Below, piece after piece: positions 22,182 through 34,134 of a stretch of 64,000 bases of DNA (positions within the stretch are counted from its first letter, which is position 1; the number at the start of each line of letters is the position of its first letter). Under the pieces are notes generated by a model that saw only the letters and a list, made by a program, of their open reading frames with translations, had not been told where the DNA came from and made no database searches. The DNA is taken from positions 982,657-1,046,656 of the forward strand of contig JANFAH010000023.1 in the NCBI GenBank assembly GCA_024663395.1, read 5' to 3'. Source of the stretch: Pisolithus tinctorius (lineage: Eukaryota > Basidiomycota > Agaricomycetes > Boletales > Pisolithaceae). Both the position numbers and the translations under genes were made by a program.

Positions 22182-25100
22182 ATGGCGGTTAACAAGAGCT
22201 CACCAAGTCGGCGCAATTCGATCTCGGTGTCTGGCCACAACAGGGCTCATCCCGGTCACAGACGACGCGCTCATTCCATCGCCCCAGGCGACCATCTCAG
22301 TCCTACGGCCAGAGCACGTCGTTCATTGGTGTGTTTCTCGTGTCATTGGTACTCGCCATTCACCGGTTTATATACACTTGTCTGTCAGGCTCCACGGAAG
22401 AGTATCCTCAAAGTGAATGCCACAGACGATGGAGAGGACAGAACGCAGGCAATGGACATGACAGGCGTCGTTCGTTTCGAAGCGGATGGCTCGCGAAAGT
22501 CCCTTGGAAGGCGTGTCAGCTTCGCCAACCACGCCCACGTCCGTTTGTTCGAAGTGCCGGAACAAAACACCAACAGCACCGCGTCTCCTCAGTCTTCCCC
22601 TGCGGCCGAGATAGGCAGTCATGGAGGGGCGAACGACGAAAATGCCTATCCTGGGGCTTCAAGTTTTCGTCGCAACAGTTCTATTCGGAGGTCAGCAGTT
22701 TTCAGCGAGGGTGGCGGTGAGGAGTCGATGGAGATGGACTCGGATGACACGGGTTATTCTCCAGGCGCATTTTTCAGGGCGTCGAACGCGCAAGAGGGTG
22801 TTAATGACATGCCTAACTTTGGATTTGAAGACGAAGAAGACTATGACGACGCTGCTGACATGGACGTGACGGAGGCTATATCCCACAATATCGTACGCAA
22901 ACGCTCCCTCTCGCTAGGTGGACCTCGACAGCCTCTTGGGAACCTCACTGTTCCCCGAGCTTCACTCGATAATCAAAGCGGAGACGGGGAAGGTCAAGAA
23001 AAGGACCAGTCCTTTGTGGAGGAAGACTCGGGCCAGTCGCACTCCCTTGGCTCTGAAGGCGATACTTCCCAACCCATGGAGTTTACAGTTCCACTCGTCC
23101 GCCCAGCAAAGCCACCAAGTGAAGCGTGGCTGGCTCTTCGTGCTGTTACCCACTCGGGCAATACGCCCTTTATCCCATCATCAGACGACGAGGAGAACGG
23201 AGGCAATGGAGGGGTACAAGAAATGGATTTGAATGACGCTGTCTCGAGGTTGCAGGCTGCCCGTGCTTCTTTAGACCTCGGAAACTTAAACGAAGAAGAC
23301 GTTCAGCCAGACAGTTTTACCAGCACGGAGGACAGCTTTGCGGAGGAGAACAGTAGAAATGACGACGACGAAGGGAATCAAACCGTCAACGTTACCCAGC
23401 TCATACGACGAATAAGCCTTGTTCCAAGCACTGACGATTCAACCATGGACGTTACTTCTGTATACGGTGAGCAACGACAAGAAGACTCTCCTGAGGTGCC
23501 ATCAACAACACCGGCTACCGAATCGTTAAAAGTTCCGCAACAGACCAATCCGATTACAGGGAAACCGTCATCCCCGACTCCTGCAGGTAGTGAAGGCGAA
23601 CTGGTAGGTATATATTTAATTGCATGCTATCTGCCTGACCCGCGAAGCCTGCAATAGCGGAACCCCAGAATATTGCTGTTGCACCGCAAAAATTCAGCTT
23701 TATTCCACGCCCACGAACTCCTGCGATAACCGCACGACCACCGTCTCCTTCCAAAGCCAACTCACTTCCGCCTTCACCTAAGAAATTCAGTGCGAATTTC
23801 GTTCCTCCCGTTTCCCGCCCGGTTCCCGAAAAGCGATCCGCTGCTGCTGCCCATATTCCTGACGGTCGGTCGAGCCCAGCCAAGAAACCCTCGGGTCCCG
23901 AGAAGTTGACCGCAGGTTTGACTCGTCATGAATTGCCGCGGCCTCCGAACGCTCCTTCTAGACTATCACCCACCAAGATAGCACCGCCCCAAGCTAGGCA
24001 AGGGACACAATCCGAGGCTGGTCCAAGCAAACGTGCACCACTTGGTCTACGAAGGCCCTCAGGATACCTTGCCCAGCGGAAAAGTTTCGGAGAAGCGGTC
24101 ACCCCTCTTTCCGCTGGTGACGCTAGTCAGTCAAGTCGACCATCCTCCCCAGGTAAACAGGCCATGGGAGCCAGGAGGAAGAGCATCGCCGTAACTAGAG
24201 ATGCTGAAGGAGTACTCCCCCGATTCAACGTTTCTGCAGAGAAAGACAGAGCGGGGAAGGACCGCGTCATGGAAGATACAGCGGAGTCAGCTGAGCAGAC
24301 GGAAACACAGCTCTCGGAAGCTGCACTTCCCCCCCAGCTGCACGAAGTGTCGATGGTCATTGAATCCTCTCATGATGACCAATTACCTGAGCCAAATCCG
24401 CTTCCATCTCCTCAGCAGAACCCTGTCGAAGACTCCATGCTCGATGTGGCCCAGGATGGGGGTGACGGTAGCGATGACGAAGACCCGAATAATTCGCTGC
24501 CAATTGGTGAGCCAACAACTGAGGCAACCGAGCAATGGCGAGAGGACGTCCAACAAGCGAGCAGTGAAGAGGAAGACGGTCCGCCAATTTCGATTCAACA
24601 ATTCTTTGAGATGACGGGCATTCGATTTATGGATGAGATTACTGCACCCCGCCGACAAAGTATCCATCCCTCTACCCTTCGTCCTTCACGGCGAGCATCA
24701 GTCGATGGACAAATACCTCTAGCAGAATATATGGTGGCTATGGCAGTGGACGTGCCACAACTCGAGCTCTATACCCATGTAAGCAAGGATCTCCAAGCGT
24801 GGATCGAACGCATCCAATCTATACATCGAGAGGCTGAGGAGGAAGCGCTCGAGATGACGCCGCAGCTCTTCCAAGAGTTCATCTCCGCGGACGAGACCGG
24901 ACAGGCGGAGCTGATCCACCAGTTAAAGTTGATTAAGGTCCATAACCACGAACAGGCGAAGTCAGAGTGGTACGATTGGAAATTGCAGTGGGTCGAACAG
25001 TTAGATCAGAAGGCTAGCAAGGGCTTTGAGCATTTGGAGAAGGTATGGTTTATGTCAACCTGTATGCACGTAATCACTGAACCACACCACCACCAAGGAT

Positions 25101-26304
25101 GCCAAATTTCTCGAGGGAGTTATCCACGAGGCCCAAAGTATCCTTCCTGGCTTGCAGCAAGAACACGATCAGCTCGTGGAAGAGCTGGAGAAGGAGACAG
25201 CAGAAATTGTGGAGTTAGAAGCCTGCGATCAAGATTATCTGAAGGAACTCAAGGCGAGCATATCTGAACAGGGGTAAGTGTGCCATTCATGCTCGTAGTT
25301 TATTGCACAGTGGCATTGACATCTCGTAGTACGGAACTTGACAATTACCGTCGGGAAGTCGAGGAAGCCAAGGCGAAGCTCAGTCGTATCGAGGAAAAGC
25401 TCAAGGAGGTCCAAACGGAGAAGGCTGAAGTTTCTACATCGATTGAGAAGACTGAGCGACTCATCAATGTACAGAAGAACAGTACTCATGCAGAAGTTTT
25501 CCGACTTAAGGGTGAATCCCGCCGAACACATTCGCGAGTGTCACTAGTTAACTGATCGATCGACAGGTGAACTGGAGACGCTGCAACGGTTGCACATGGT
25601 GGAGATAACCAAAGTTGAGGATGATCTCTTCAAATTTGCTTATGCATCCACATACGAAGTGTCTGCGACCTGTGTTCGATGTCGTCCTGTGGTTGGAACT
25701 GTCCAAATTCAGAAGTTCCCGGATGCAAAGAGGACGGAAGTTTTCCCAGTGTTCAGTAGTGTCGTCTTGCGGGCGGCGAAAGAACTCGTCAATCGACCAG
25801 AGGTGAGCAATAGCCTTCGCAAGGTACGCATGTCTCGCGCATTTGGTTGGACTTCGAATGACCTCATCTACCCCCCACCAGATTGTCGAGTTCGTTGGAA
25901 CGTATTGGTCCTGTTGTTCTCGACTGCAATTACAATTTAGATTGGTTGCCATCAAGTTCTATACCACTTTTAAAGAGAACCCCTCAGGTTTCTCTGTCGA
26001 CGTTTCGATCTTATACCCTAGTGTCAAAGCCAAGGCGATAGTGTCTTTTATATTCGATGTTGCAACCTTTTCTACGTGGCCGTGCCACATACAGTCAATG
26101 AAGCACGATGTTAGGGTCGTATATGGGCAGATACAGTGAGTACTTGTTGCTTTCTGGGTGCAGACATATCCCCCTCTGATGTTCAACCACAGGCGAGATG
26201 TTATCCTTCAAGCTGTGGGTTCCCGGCTGAAAGATGTGACCCCTACTAATAACCATGGGTGTCTACTGGACACATGTATGGAAGCGGCGGAATGTATTGT
26301 ATAA
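22182..26304 (+). CDS. SPC7: Kinetochore scaffold protein KNL1/Spc7
   Basis: KNL1 links the outer kinetochore to the spindle checkpoint. Eight exons joined over introns 22329-22388, 23604-23647, 25043-25097, 25274-25329, 25512-25566, 25803-25881 and 26136-26192 give an open frame of 1,238 residues. Near the N-terminus are RKSILK and RRVSFAN (RVSF, the PP1-docking motif). MELT-like repeats MDMTGVV, MDVTEA and MDVTSV are the predicted Bub1/Bub3 recruitment sites after Mps1 phosphorylation. A long acidic and Ser/Pro-rich middle follows. The family hallmark ISIQQFFEMTGIRFMDEI opens the Spc7 domain, followed by a long coiled coil (LDNYRREVEEAKAKLSRIEE) and a C-terminal RWD-like region (ELETLQRLHMVEITKVEDDL onward). 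The start is supported by family-like basic Ser/Arg sequence directly after it. Confidence 0.93.
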
Positions 26305-26759
26305 AATTTCATATAACAACCTAGCGGGACATTCTATTTGAGAATAGAATACTATACGATTCATGCCACACTTCGATGTATGTAGTTTTTCCGCCGGCTC
26401 CTTCTCCCGTGGATGGTTATGTCACTCTCTAAAGAGGTGCATGAAAATACTTCTAAGGTCATGCTACCTCCAGGGTGACTTCATGATGATCTTGCTGCCG
26501 GGGTCAAGTGCAGAGACCTTCAAGGCATCTCTTATACCCCCCGAGAATTTCGTACAATGAGCATGGCACCAATATATGGTGAGAGTATGTGCTCTACATG
26601 CATTGCGAGGGGTTCGGCTTTTGGTGTTGCGGCGGTAATTGCTGTCTGCTGAGTGCTGTGCGTACGAGGGACAGCTTTGGATGCCGCTCAGCGACAACTT
26701 TCCCATCTTCTCGACTATCATATCAAGACACGTACATCCTCACGCTTTTTGCTTCCGTC
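26305..26759. other. Intergenic, 3' of KNL1
   Basis: This stretch holds the 3' untranslated region of KNL1 and unassigned sequence. I see no supported ORF. Confidence 0.4.
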
Positions 26760-27780
26760 TCTTCGCTCTGCCTGCCCGTGTCGGTCTCCTCGAGGTCTTT
26801 CCTTGCACTGTTGCATGACCTGATGTTCAGTTTGCTTCGGTCACATCTTTCGTCACTTGCTAGAGCTCTTAGTATGGCTCTGACAGCTTCCCAGTCTGCA
26901 GAATTGGCACCGGCCGCTTTGGAAGAACTTGTGCGTGTATAGAAAGTCGATGTGGCTGCAAGAGACGAAAGCCGGTGAAGGGAAGGAGATACTGTTAGGA
27001 TACGTTAATGCCGATGGCATGCGGGAGTCGGAGTGTCACGCGCTAGCGGTCGCACTTGTGCTTGTTGAATGAACTATAATGAAAAAGATACAGTCGGCGG
27101 CATTGACACCAGCGGATAATGGCCCGAGATCATTTTGGGTTATGAAGTTGGATATTTGACTGCGAGTCGTCCATGTTCGACAGGACTCACACCACACTCA
27201 TCCCCACCCTTCTTGAATACACCCGCTGTCAAAGTGGCAGTCCGATGTATCCTCCAACAAGATGTCATAAAAGATCTCGTGGCCGACAAAGAGCCAATTA
27301 ATGAGGAGACGGGTGTCGTTGATAGGGTCAACATCTGGGAGATAGAATTAGTAACGGGCTATAACTCCTCGAATTTTACGTGTGTTCACCGTTGTAGTCC
27401 CCAACGGCATTCGGACTCACCCCGCAAATTTCTGCCGGGTAGACTATGTTAATCCCAATTTTGGCTTCGCTTCTTGTGCCTTCTTCGTCCTCACGCGTTT
27501 CGCCTCTACCGGGGGGTACGATTGCGATGTCGCTACAAAGCAGAGGTTCAAACAAGTGTTCGGCCATGGAGCCCAGGACAGCCATATGAGGTTCGCGACG
27601 AGACCATGTCGCCCAACGAACTGAGTTGGTGCATTGCCGTCACTGTCAAATCCTGAATGTTTGGTTTCTGTTGCAGCAGACGCTCTCATCTTCGGTGTCC
27701 TCTGTTCGTCTGCTGAGATCTTGGCTGCGCTGCTACTCTATGGTACAACCCTGTAGGAATGGTTAGGGAACGTCAAGTCG
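26760..27780. repeat. Direct repeat flanking the MET2-KNL1 pair, right copy
   Basis: This is the second copy of the segment at 19070-20300. It contains an insert at about 26950-26985 and a few extra bases (for example TTGAATACACC at about 27212) absent from the left copy. A plus-strand stretch encoding CILQQDVIKDLVADKEPINE is open here but broken in the left copy, so it may be the less damaged version. No function can be assigned. Confidence 0.75.
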
Positions 27781-28623
27781 TACAAAGAATCAGATGCTCA
27801 TATCACTGAAACCTTCATCGCGTGCTATACCCTTCTGACAATGCTGAATAAGCACCGAAATGCCGTGTACTGCATTTACATTAGACTGGTTGGTATGAGA
27901 TATGAAGAACGTGTGAAATCTGGTTGAAGTAACCAATCCTGCCAATCACGGTATGCATTGAAAAGGCATTGTAATTCTCGACATTTCAAAATGCTTTAGC
28001 CATGAGGGCTACATATGGGTATCTAGGGGACATTCAGACAGAGTACCTTCTAATCTATGAACGGCATGACCAAATTCTAGAAGCCAACTTCAACTAATTC
28101 TGCAAAATTCCGCCACATTCAAAAACTGGTGTAGGGTCACTGAGGTCGCTAAAATAGTTATCACCCTGCAGCAACCTATAGTTGCAATATAGGCAAACGG
28201 GAATCTGGTTTGGTTTTAGCGGGACCTTCATCTTTGCATGTCCGATACAAGGGCTGTGGATGCTTCCATAAATCCACATGTTAATCACAGATGAATGAAA
28301 GATAAGTACAATAAGAAATGGCCTTTCGCTATAGGCACATTTAACGGTGGTGGGCTGCATGTGCGAAGATTTATTTAGTGTAGGGCGAAGAACAGGCGGC
28401 ATAAAGATAGCATGAGCTGTTGCTTCTAATTGTCATCTACTGGCTATCCGATCGTCAGGAAAAATTTCACCCTGGATGGTGCAGCGTCACAATATAACGT
28501 TGCGTCTGTAACATTAAACAAGCAAAATAAAACGGTGGTGATTGTGCGACAAATTTTGCATTACTGTGCAACTTTTGCAGTCACCGGTACTTTTAATATA
28601 TACGGTCTGTAACTTTTTTTGGG
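27781..28623. other. Unassigned, AT-rich
   Basis: The ORFs at 28094-28402 (minus) and 28430-28612 (plus) have no recognisable motif. The stretch ends where Hsp70 homology starts abruptly at about 28624. Confidence 0.35.
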
Positions 28624-30035
28624 GATGACCCTTGACCATGCCGAGTCGTCAGTGATCGCTGTGTACGATCTCAGCAGTGGTACTTTTGATATCTCCATTC
28701 TGGAGATGCATAAAGGAGTCTTCGAGGTCAAGTTTACCAATGGAGACACCCGCGTTGGTGGCGAGGATTTCGACATCGCTTTTGTTACTCACATCCTTAA
28801 TTTTAAACGAATTCAAGAAACAGTCGAGCATTGACCTCAGTCAAGACTGCATGGCCAGTCACCGCATCCGCGAGGCTACCTTTCACCACCGCAGACGCAA
28901 CCAGTCCCAAGCATATTAACTTGAAGCTCAACCGCACTCAGTTTGAGACTCTCACCAGCCCTCTCATCCAACATACCATTGTCAATCCCTGCAGGAAGGC
29001 ATTGTCGGATGCCGGAGTCAAGCCTAGTGAGGTGAATGAGGTCATCCTCGTTGGTGGTATGACCCGTATGCTCAAGGTTGGCGAGACTGAAGTCGATCTT
29101 CGGTTGCGACCCAGGTAAAGGTGTCAATCCCGATGAAGCCGTTGCCATTGGTGCTGCTATCCAGGGTGGTGTTCTCGCCAGAAATGTCACTGACATTCTA
29201 CTTCTCGACGTTGCCCACCCTATTCTCCCTCGGCATTGAGACGAATCTCGGTGATATCGTGACGAAACTCATCAACCGCAATACGACTATCCCAACGAAG
29301 GGTTGCAAGTTTTCTCCACCGCTGCCGATGGCCAGACCGCTATTGAGGTCAAGATATTCCAGGGTGAACGTGAACTCGTCGAGGACAACAAACTCCTTGG
29401 CAACTTCAATCTCATTGGCATTCCTCCGGCTCCGAAGGGCATCTCTCAGATTGAGAACACTCTCGACATCGATGCTGGTATGTCCCTCATGTAGGTGTTC
29501 AGATAATTTCCTCACCTCTTGTAGATGATATTGTCTACGTCACCGCCCAGGGCAAGGCAACTAACGAGGACCAGTCTATGATGATCGTGTCCTCGTCGGG
29601 TTTGAGCGACAAGGACATCAAGCGCATGATCTCCGACGCCGAGAAGTATGCCGATACCGATAAGGCACACCAGGGACTCATCGAGGAAGCAAACAAGGGT
29701 GAATCGATCTGTGTGGACACAGAGAAGGGTATGTATTTGTCGAATGGTGCTTCGCTCTCTTGCACTAATTCACATTTGTTATAGCAATGAACGAGTTCAA
29801 GGACCAACTCGATGCTGCCGAGAGGAAGGTGCCAAAACTCGCTGGCGAACTTCGTAAATTGGCCTCAAAAGGCCTCACCAGCAATGCTTCTGTCACTGCC
29901 GAGCAAATCAAGGAGAAGATCAGTGAGATTCAACAAGCTTCGCTAGGCCTTTTCCAGAAGGTGTACGAGAAGCGTAGCACAGAGAATGCGTCTTCCAAGG
30001 AGTCAACGCAAGGCTCTGAGGAGAAGAAAGAGTAA
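28624..30035 (+). pseudogene. Mitochondrial Hsp70 (Ssc1-type), 5'-truncated pseudogene
   Basis: The homology begins inside the ATPase domain ([20 protein letters not shown], then [14 protein letters not shown]) and runs to a natural C-terminus (EEKKE, stop 30033-30035). The N-terminal half of the ATPase domain is missing. Recognisable blocks are [64 protein letters not shown] and QASLGLFQKVYEKR. At least four frame changes lie between 28800 and 29300, and the interdomain linker is scrambled. Two introns are still present (about 29480-29524 and 29729-29784), so it arose by DNA duplication and not by retroposition. The C-terminal EEKKE end and matrix-type sequence favour mitochondrial over cytosolic Hsp70. 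Confidence 0.88.
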
Positions 30036-30342
30036 ATCGCCTTCTGACATGCGTCCCACGCTCTTCCATATACTTGGTTTTGGTTCGTTCACCTTCCCTT
30101 CTTTTTGCCTTACGTCCACTATGACGCTGCAACTGTAACGTATTAACGCGTGTTTTGCCGATGCCCTCTGCATTTTTTAGGTCCCACACACATTTCTCTC
30201 ACCCTGCGCGTGTTTTTGTGTACCATGCGAATTCTCGGAGTCCATTCCATACAATATATGACATAGTGCACGAAAATTATTGAACCGTCTACATGAGAAA
30301 AATGGAAGAAGCCTGAAGATGAATTCATTGCATGTCGATTGA

Positions 30343-30985
30343 TTACAACGCATCGTCGAACAGAAGTTCCTTGATAAGACGACTAAGAACAACCTTGGCA
30401 TCGAGGGGGTGTCGGCGAGCTGGATGATCCAGAGTGTTGGAGGCGAGGGCAAGGGATGCCTTAAGGAGGGCCACACCACCGTCAAGGAGAATGCCTTCCT
30501 CGGCAGCTGCACGTGTAGCGTTCAAAGCGTAGTCATACCTATCCTTCTCTTAGCCAATCTCTATTTTCCAACTACCGCCGACCTTGATGTTGGCAACATC
30601 GCCGCTCAACTTGGCAAAACGCTCTTAGGGTTTGGTCTTGTCATATTCGCTCATCGAGGGGTCTGCAAGAAGAGCGCGGATCTGTTCGCAGCGCGCCTGA
30701 ATGATATCCTTGGAAACCTCACCGTTAAGGAAAATGGTGCCCTCCTGGTGATGGAGATGGAGTCGGACGAACCAAGGAGGTCAGGGCTTGCCTTCTCAAG
30801 CTTGACATTGAGCTCGTCGGTGAAGACGGTACCACCGGTGAGGATGGCAAGGCCGTCAAGGATGGATTTCCGTTATCATCAAATCCGGGACCTTGGCAAC
30901 TACGACCTGCAGTTGACCACGAAGTTTACTGAGAGCGTAAGCAGCGAGTGCTTCACCATCGGCATCCTTGGATGCACAGGGTAAT
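30343..30985 (-). pseudogene. Mitochondrial Hsp60 fragment, copy A
   Basis: On the minus strand, pieces follow Hsp60/GroEL from the apical domain onward: [31 protein letters not shown], then [12 protein letters not shown] and [19 protein letters not shown] with [14 protein letters not shown]. There are many frame breaks and at least two stops (for example in the KLQERF-equivalent and in IEIG*EKDRYD). The C-terminus after ASNT is out of frame and short of the family end. It lies in tandem with copy B, and both start at a GGTACCGT block next to an intron-like tract. Confidence 0.85.
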
Positions 30986-31039
30986 AGAAATGCGTACGGT
31001 ACCTAAGGAAAAAATACAGGGGCATCAGAGAAACACGCA

Positions 31040-31711
31040 TCAGTATGTTGCAGTTGCAGCGTCATAAGGGACAACTTTGGCATGGGGGCGCGTCGGTGAG
31101 CTGGATGATCCAGAAGTGTTGGTGGCGAGGGCAAGGGATGCCTTAAGGGATGCCGCACCGCTACCAGGAAGAATACCTTCCTCGATGGCTGCACGTTCAG
31201 CGTTCAAAGGGTAGTCGTACATATCCTTCTTTTCACCAACATCTACGTCGGTGCCATCACCAGCCTTGATGACAGCAGCACCTTGGCTCAACTTGGCAAA
31301 ACGCTCTTGGAGTTTGGTCTTGTCATATTCGCTCGTCGAGGGGTCTGCAAGAAGAGTGTGGATCTGTTCGCAGTGTGCTTGAATGGCATCCTTGGAACCC
31401 TCGCCGTTAAAGACGACGGTGTCCTCCTTGGTGATGGTGATGGAGCTGGACGAATCGAGGAGGTCAGGGCTTGACTTCTCAAGCTTGACATCGAGCTCGT
31501 CGGTGAAGATCGTACCGCCGGTGAGGATGGTAAGGTCGCCAAGGATGAACTTGCGGTTATCACCGAATCCGGGAACCTTGACAGCTGCGACCTGGAGTTG
31601 ATCACGGAGTTTGTTTAGGATGCAAGCAGTGAGTGCTTCACCATCGATATCCTTGTATGCGCACGGTACCTGAAAAAAAAATGCGGGGGGCATCGGAGAA
31701 ACACGCATCAA
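31040..31711 (-). pseudogene. Mitochondrial Hsp60 fragment, copy B
   Basis: The frame is open from an intron-derived start (FFFQVPCAY) through [80 protein letters not shown] and [16 protein letters not shown] to [11 protein letters not shown]. It then ends in unrelated sequence. It covers only part of the apical and intermediate domains, about 215 of some 570 residues. No mitochondrial presequence or equatorial N-terminus is present, so it cannot fold as a chaperonin subunit. Copy A (30343-30985) is a more decayed duplicate; together they make a tandem repeat of about 0.7 kb. Confidence 0.88.
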
Positions 31712-31764
31712 TAGGTTACAATTGCAGTGTCATGGTGGGTACCTAATATCATTTAGGCCAAGTT

Positions 31765-32130
31765 TACCAAATGGCAGGCGAAGCAGATGCGAACGCCTTC
31801 GTCTTCGACGACAGGATGGGTACATGCTCCATCGAGGAGTATCCCAGCAAAGACAATGCGGACACGATTTTGACTGATAGGCCTTCAATGCCGGCGGGTA
31901 TAGGTAGGGGTGTGGAGGGAGCCAGGGAGGTGGACGACACGGAGCAAGACAGGGATGCTTCTGGGGTATCAGGAGGGGTAAAGTGCCACAAAGGTAGCGG
32001 GACATACACAGACCACGGGGGTGGATAAATAGCAGGCGGTGATGGGGTAAAGCTTGAGTTCTGTGGCGTGAACAGGTTGACGAATGGAGGAGTCAGCTTT
32101 TTTGTCGACGGCAGGATATAAGGGCCAATC
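31765..32130 (+). repeat. Inverted repeat, left arm
   Basis: The arm runs from TTACCAAATGGCAGG to GTCGACGGCAGGATAT and matches 35365-35725 inverted. A coding-like frame (ANAFVFDDRMGTCSIEEYPS, then RDASGVSGG) aligns with the right arm with indels, so both arms probably derive from one unidentified gene fragment. The arms read toward each other. Confidence 0.75.
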
Positions 32131-32269
32131 CCTGTGAAAACCCTCTATATGATAGCTCCAAGCCCACTCAGCGTGCTGCTACTTCTCCCTCTCCATCTGA
32201 TTTATCTCTCAGTTGAAACGTACCCTGCGCGGCAATACTCCAGCCTTCATCCCTCAAATAGCAGCCATT

Positions 32270-33195
32270 ATCCTGCTCCTTCCACGAACCATCCCTTCCT
32301 CACTAATCACAGTAGTGCTTGCGGATCTCCATATGATTGTAGCCTTCATTGCGAACTTGATCCAATCAAGGGGGATAAACCAGATGATGTTCTACGATGA
32401 CAAATAAACTCAAGTGCGCGCCAAATATTCAACGTGGAAACCCACTCAGACCCAAGCAATGCCAATCCGGCCATCAGAAGCCAATAAGTGGATGTTCGTA
32501 AAACCCCAATCGGCACGAGCAGCGATGATCCATGAAATAAGTTGTATGACGCGGAATGCACCCATAAGACTGTAGGACGGATGTTCCACGAAGAATTCAT
32601 GCGAACGCGTGACGGTGACGAAGCTCAATACTTACGAGATTATGGCAACTTGGAGGTACGTGATCTTGTGCGACTGAGGGCCACTGCTGCTTGTGGGCCA
32701 CATAATGCCAAAGTTATCGTGGAAGAACGACATCTTCAAAACAATGGCAATGAGGGCAATGCTAGACACAATGAGTACGCGATCTCATAGAACCAAGGGG
32801 AAACACCCACGTAGAAGGAGTCAAGTAAAGACCATGTACAATCCCATACATATTCCGAGTCCCACAAATCTGGCGTCATGACGGTACCATCGTTGAGCAG
32901 GGCGATGATCAGCACCATGAGAGGAGGGAAGTCGTAGTGGAATGCGAATACAAGAAAGGTGGAGCAGACGACAATACGGATAGTAACGGCACAAGCGTAG
33001 ATGGAGCAGCTACGCATACATTCGAGGATGATACGGGAGCCACGGATGGTATGGATGATAGTGGCGAGACCGGGTTCCGTCAGGGCGATATCAGTGGCAC
33101 CTCAAGCAGCGTCAGTAGCACCCTCAACAGCAATGCCAACATTTTTCACGGGAAATGGCAGGGGCATCATTGGCACCATCACCAGTCATAGGATC
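32270..33195 (-). pseudogene. Plasma-membrane H+-ATPase (PMA1-type) 3' fragment
   Basis: The minus-strand sequence starts at the hinge motif MTGDGANDAPA and continues through NVGIAVEGATDAA, DIALTEPGL, IRGSRIIFERM, then AVTIRIVVCSTFLVFAFHYD and MVLIIALLNDGTVMTPD (membrane segments 5-6). Further on are GPQSHKITYLQVAIIS, GAFRVIQLISWIIAARADWG and an IWFIPLDWIKFAMKATII-type last segment. The nucleotide-binding and phosphorylation (DKTGT) regions are absent. Stops and frame changes occur, for example a stop in GVEGATDAA*GATDIAL and a deletion after VMT. It is a truncated, dead fragment of the fungal proton pump, flanked by an inverted repeat arm and a CWC22 fragment. Confidence 0.88.
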
Positions 33196-33229
33196 TTCAG
33201 ACTCACTCAGCGCTAATAGATTTACATTC

Positions 33230-33870
33230 TGCGCTGATAGTACCCATCGGCACGTGGCCTTCCACGTTCCCGTCTTTTCGAGGTCGATGTAGTGGTGAAT
33301 CGTAGCAGTGGTGGGGTGGCGAGTCTTCCCTTCTCGTCATGTGACTATCACCGTACCGGCGAGGTGGAGAAGGAGATCTACAGGACGAAGGAGATCGACA
33401 AGGGGAAGATGGCGAGCACGAGTTCTCGCAATATTTGTCTCGCTCGTAGACACAATCATGTTCCCGTCTACATTCTCCGTCACTCCCATGAACAGGTGGC
33501 CTTGTAGTTGTATGGGCTGGGCCAACTATGGGGTGAGCGTCGGGCATGCCATCGGGAACCACAGATGAGGATGAGTCAGTAGAATTGAACGTGGTGTCCG
33601 ATTCCGAGTTGAAATCAGAGTCATCTGATGAATCAGAATCAGGAGATGAGGGTTCTTGCTCGAGCAGTGTGCGGCGTTTGTTCTACGACTAGACACAAGG
33701 CATTCTGCAACGTCTCAACGTTCTCGAAACTCCAGACATCGCAGTTATGACGATGGTTTTTGCAGCAATTAAGACCAGTACTCACCTCTTCTCCTTCCTC
33801 GAACTGAATCTTCAAGATTGTGGACAGCTTCTTCGTAGTTGAGAGCGCTCATGGTAGTGAGATATACCTT
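33230..33870 (-). pseudogene. CWC22 splicing factor, MA3 start and C-terminal SR-rich tail (fragment)
   Basis: On minus, MSALNYEEAVH begins the MA3-domain segment and, with a two-base loss, continues as ILKIQFEEGEE to a GT donor. After an intron-like stretch comes a Ser/Asp-rich run (SPDSDSSDDSDFNSESD) and an RS-type tail (PCRSPSSCRSPSPPRRYGDS). Together they resemble the end of CWC22, an EJC-recruiting pre-mRNA splicing factor. The MIF4G part of the same kind of protein lies on the opposite strand at 34135-35160, so the gene copy is broken and inverted. Several arginines are replaced by Cys or His, suggesting CpG decay. Confidence 0.65.
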
Positions 33871-34134
33871 GTTCTTCTTTGGCTGCTCAAGGGTTAAAAT
33901 CATGTCATTGCAACTGCAAGAGCCACGTACTCTCTTCGTGAATGGTGCTGGTCATGGACGTCAAACTGGAAGTACGGTGCCTGCGAACGGACAAGGATTT
34001 GTCGTCTTTGTCAGCACGCTTACTATGGAGTGGCAACGGTTATGTGAACGCACTTGGAGTGCTCTTCGCCACTTTCACCTGTACTACAGCGACGCAGATA
34101 CGGTTGCAACCCGATCTAATGTTCCCCCTAGCTG

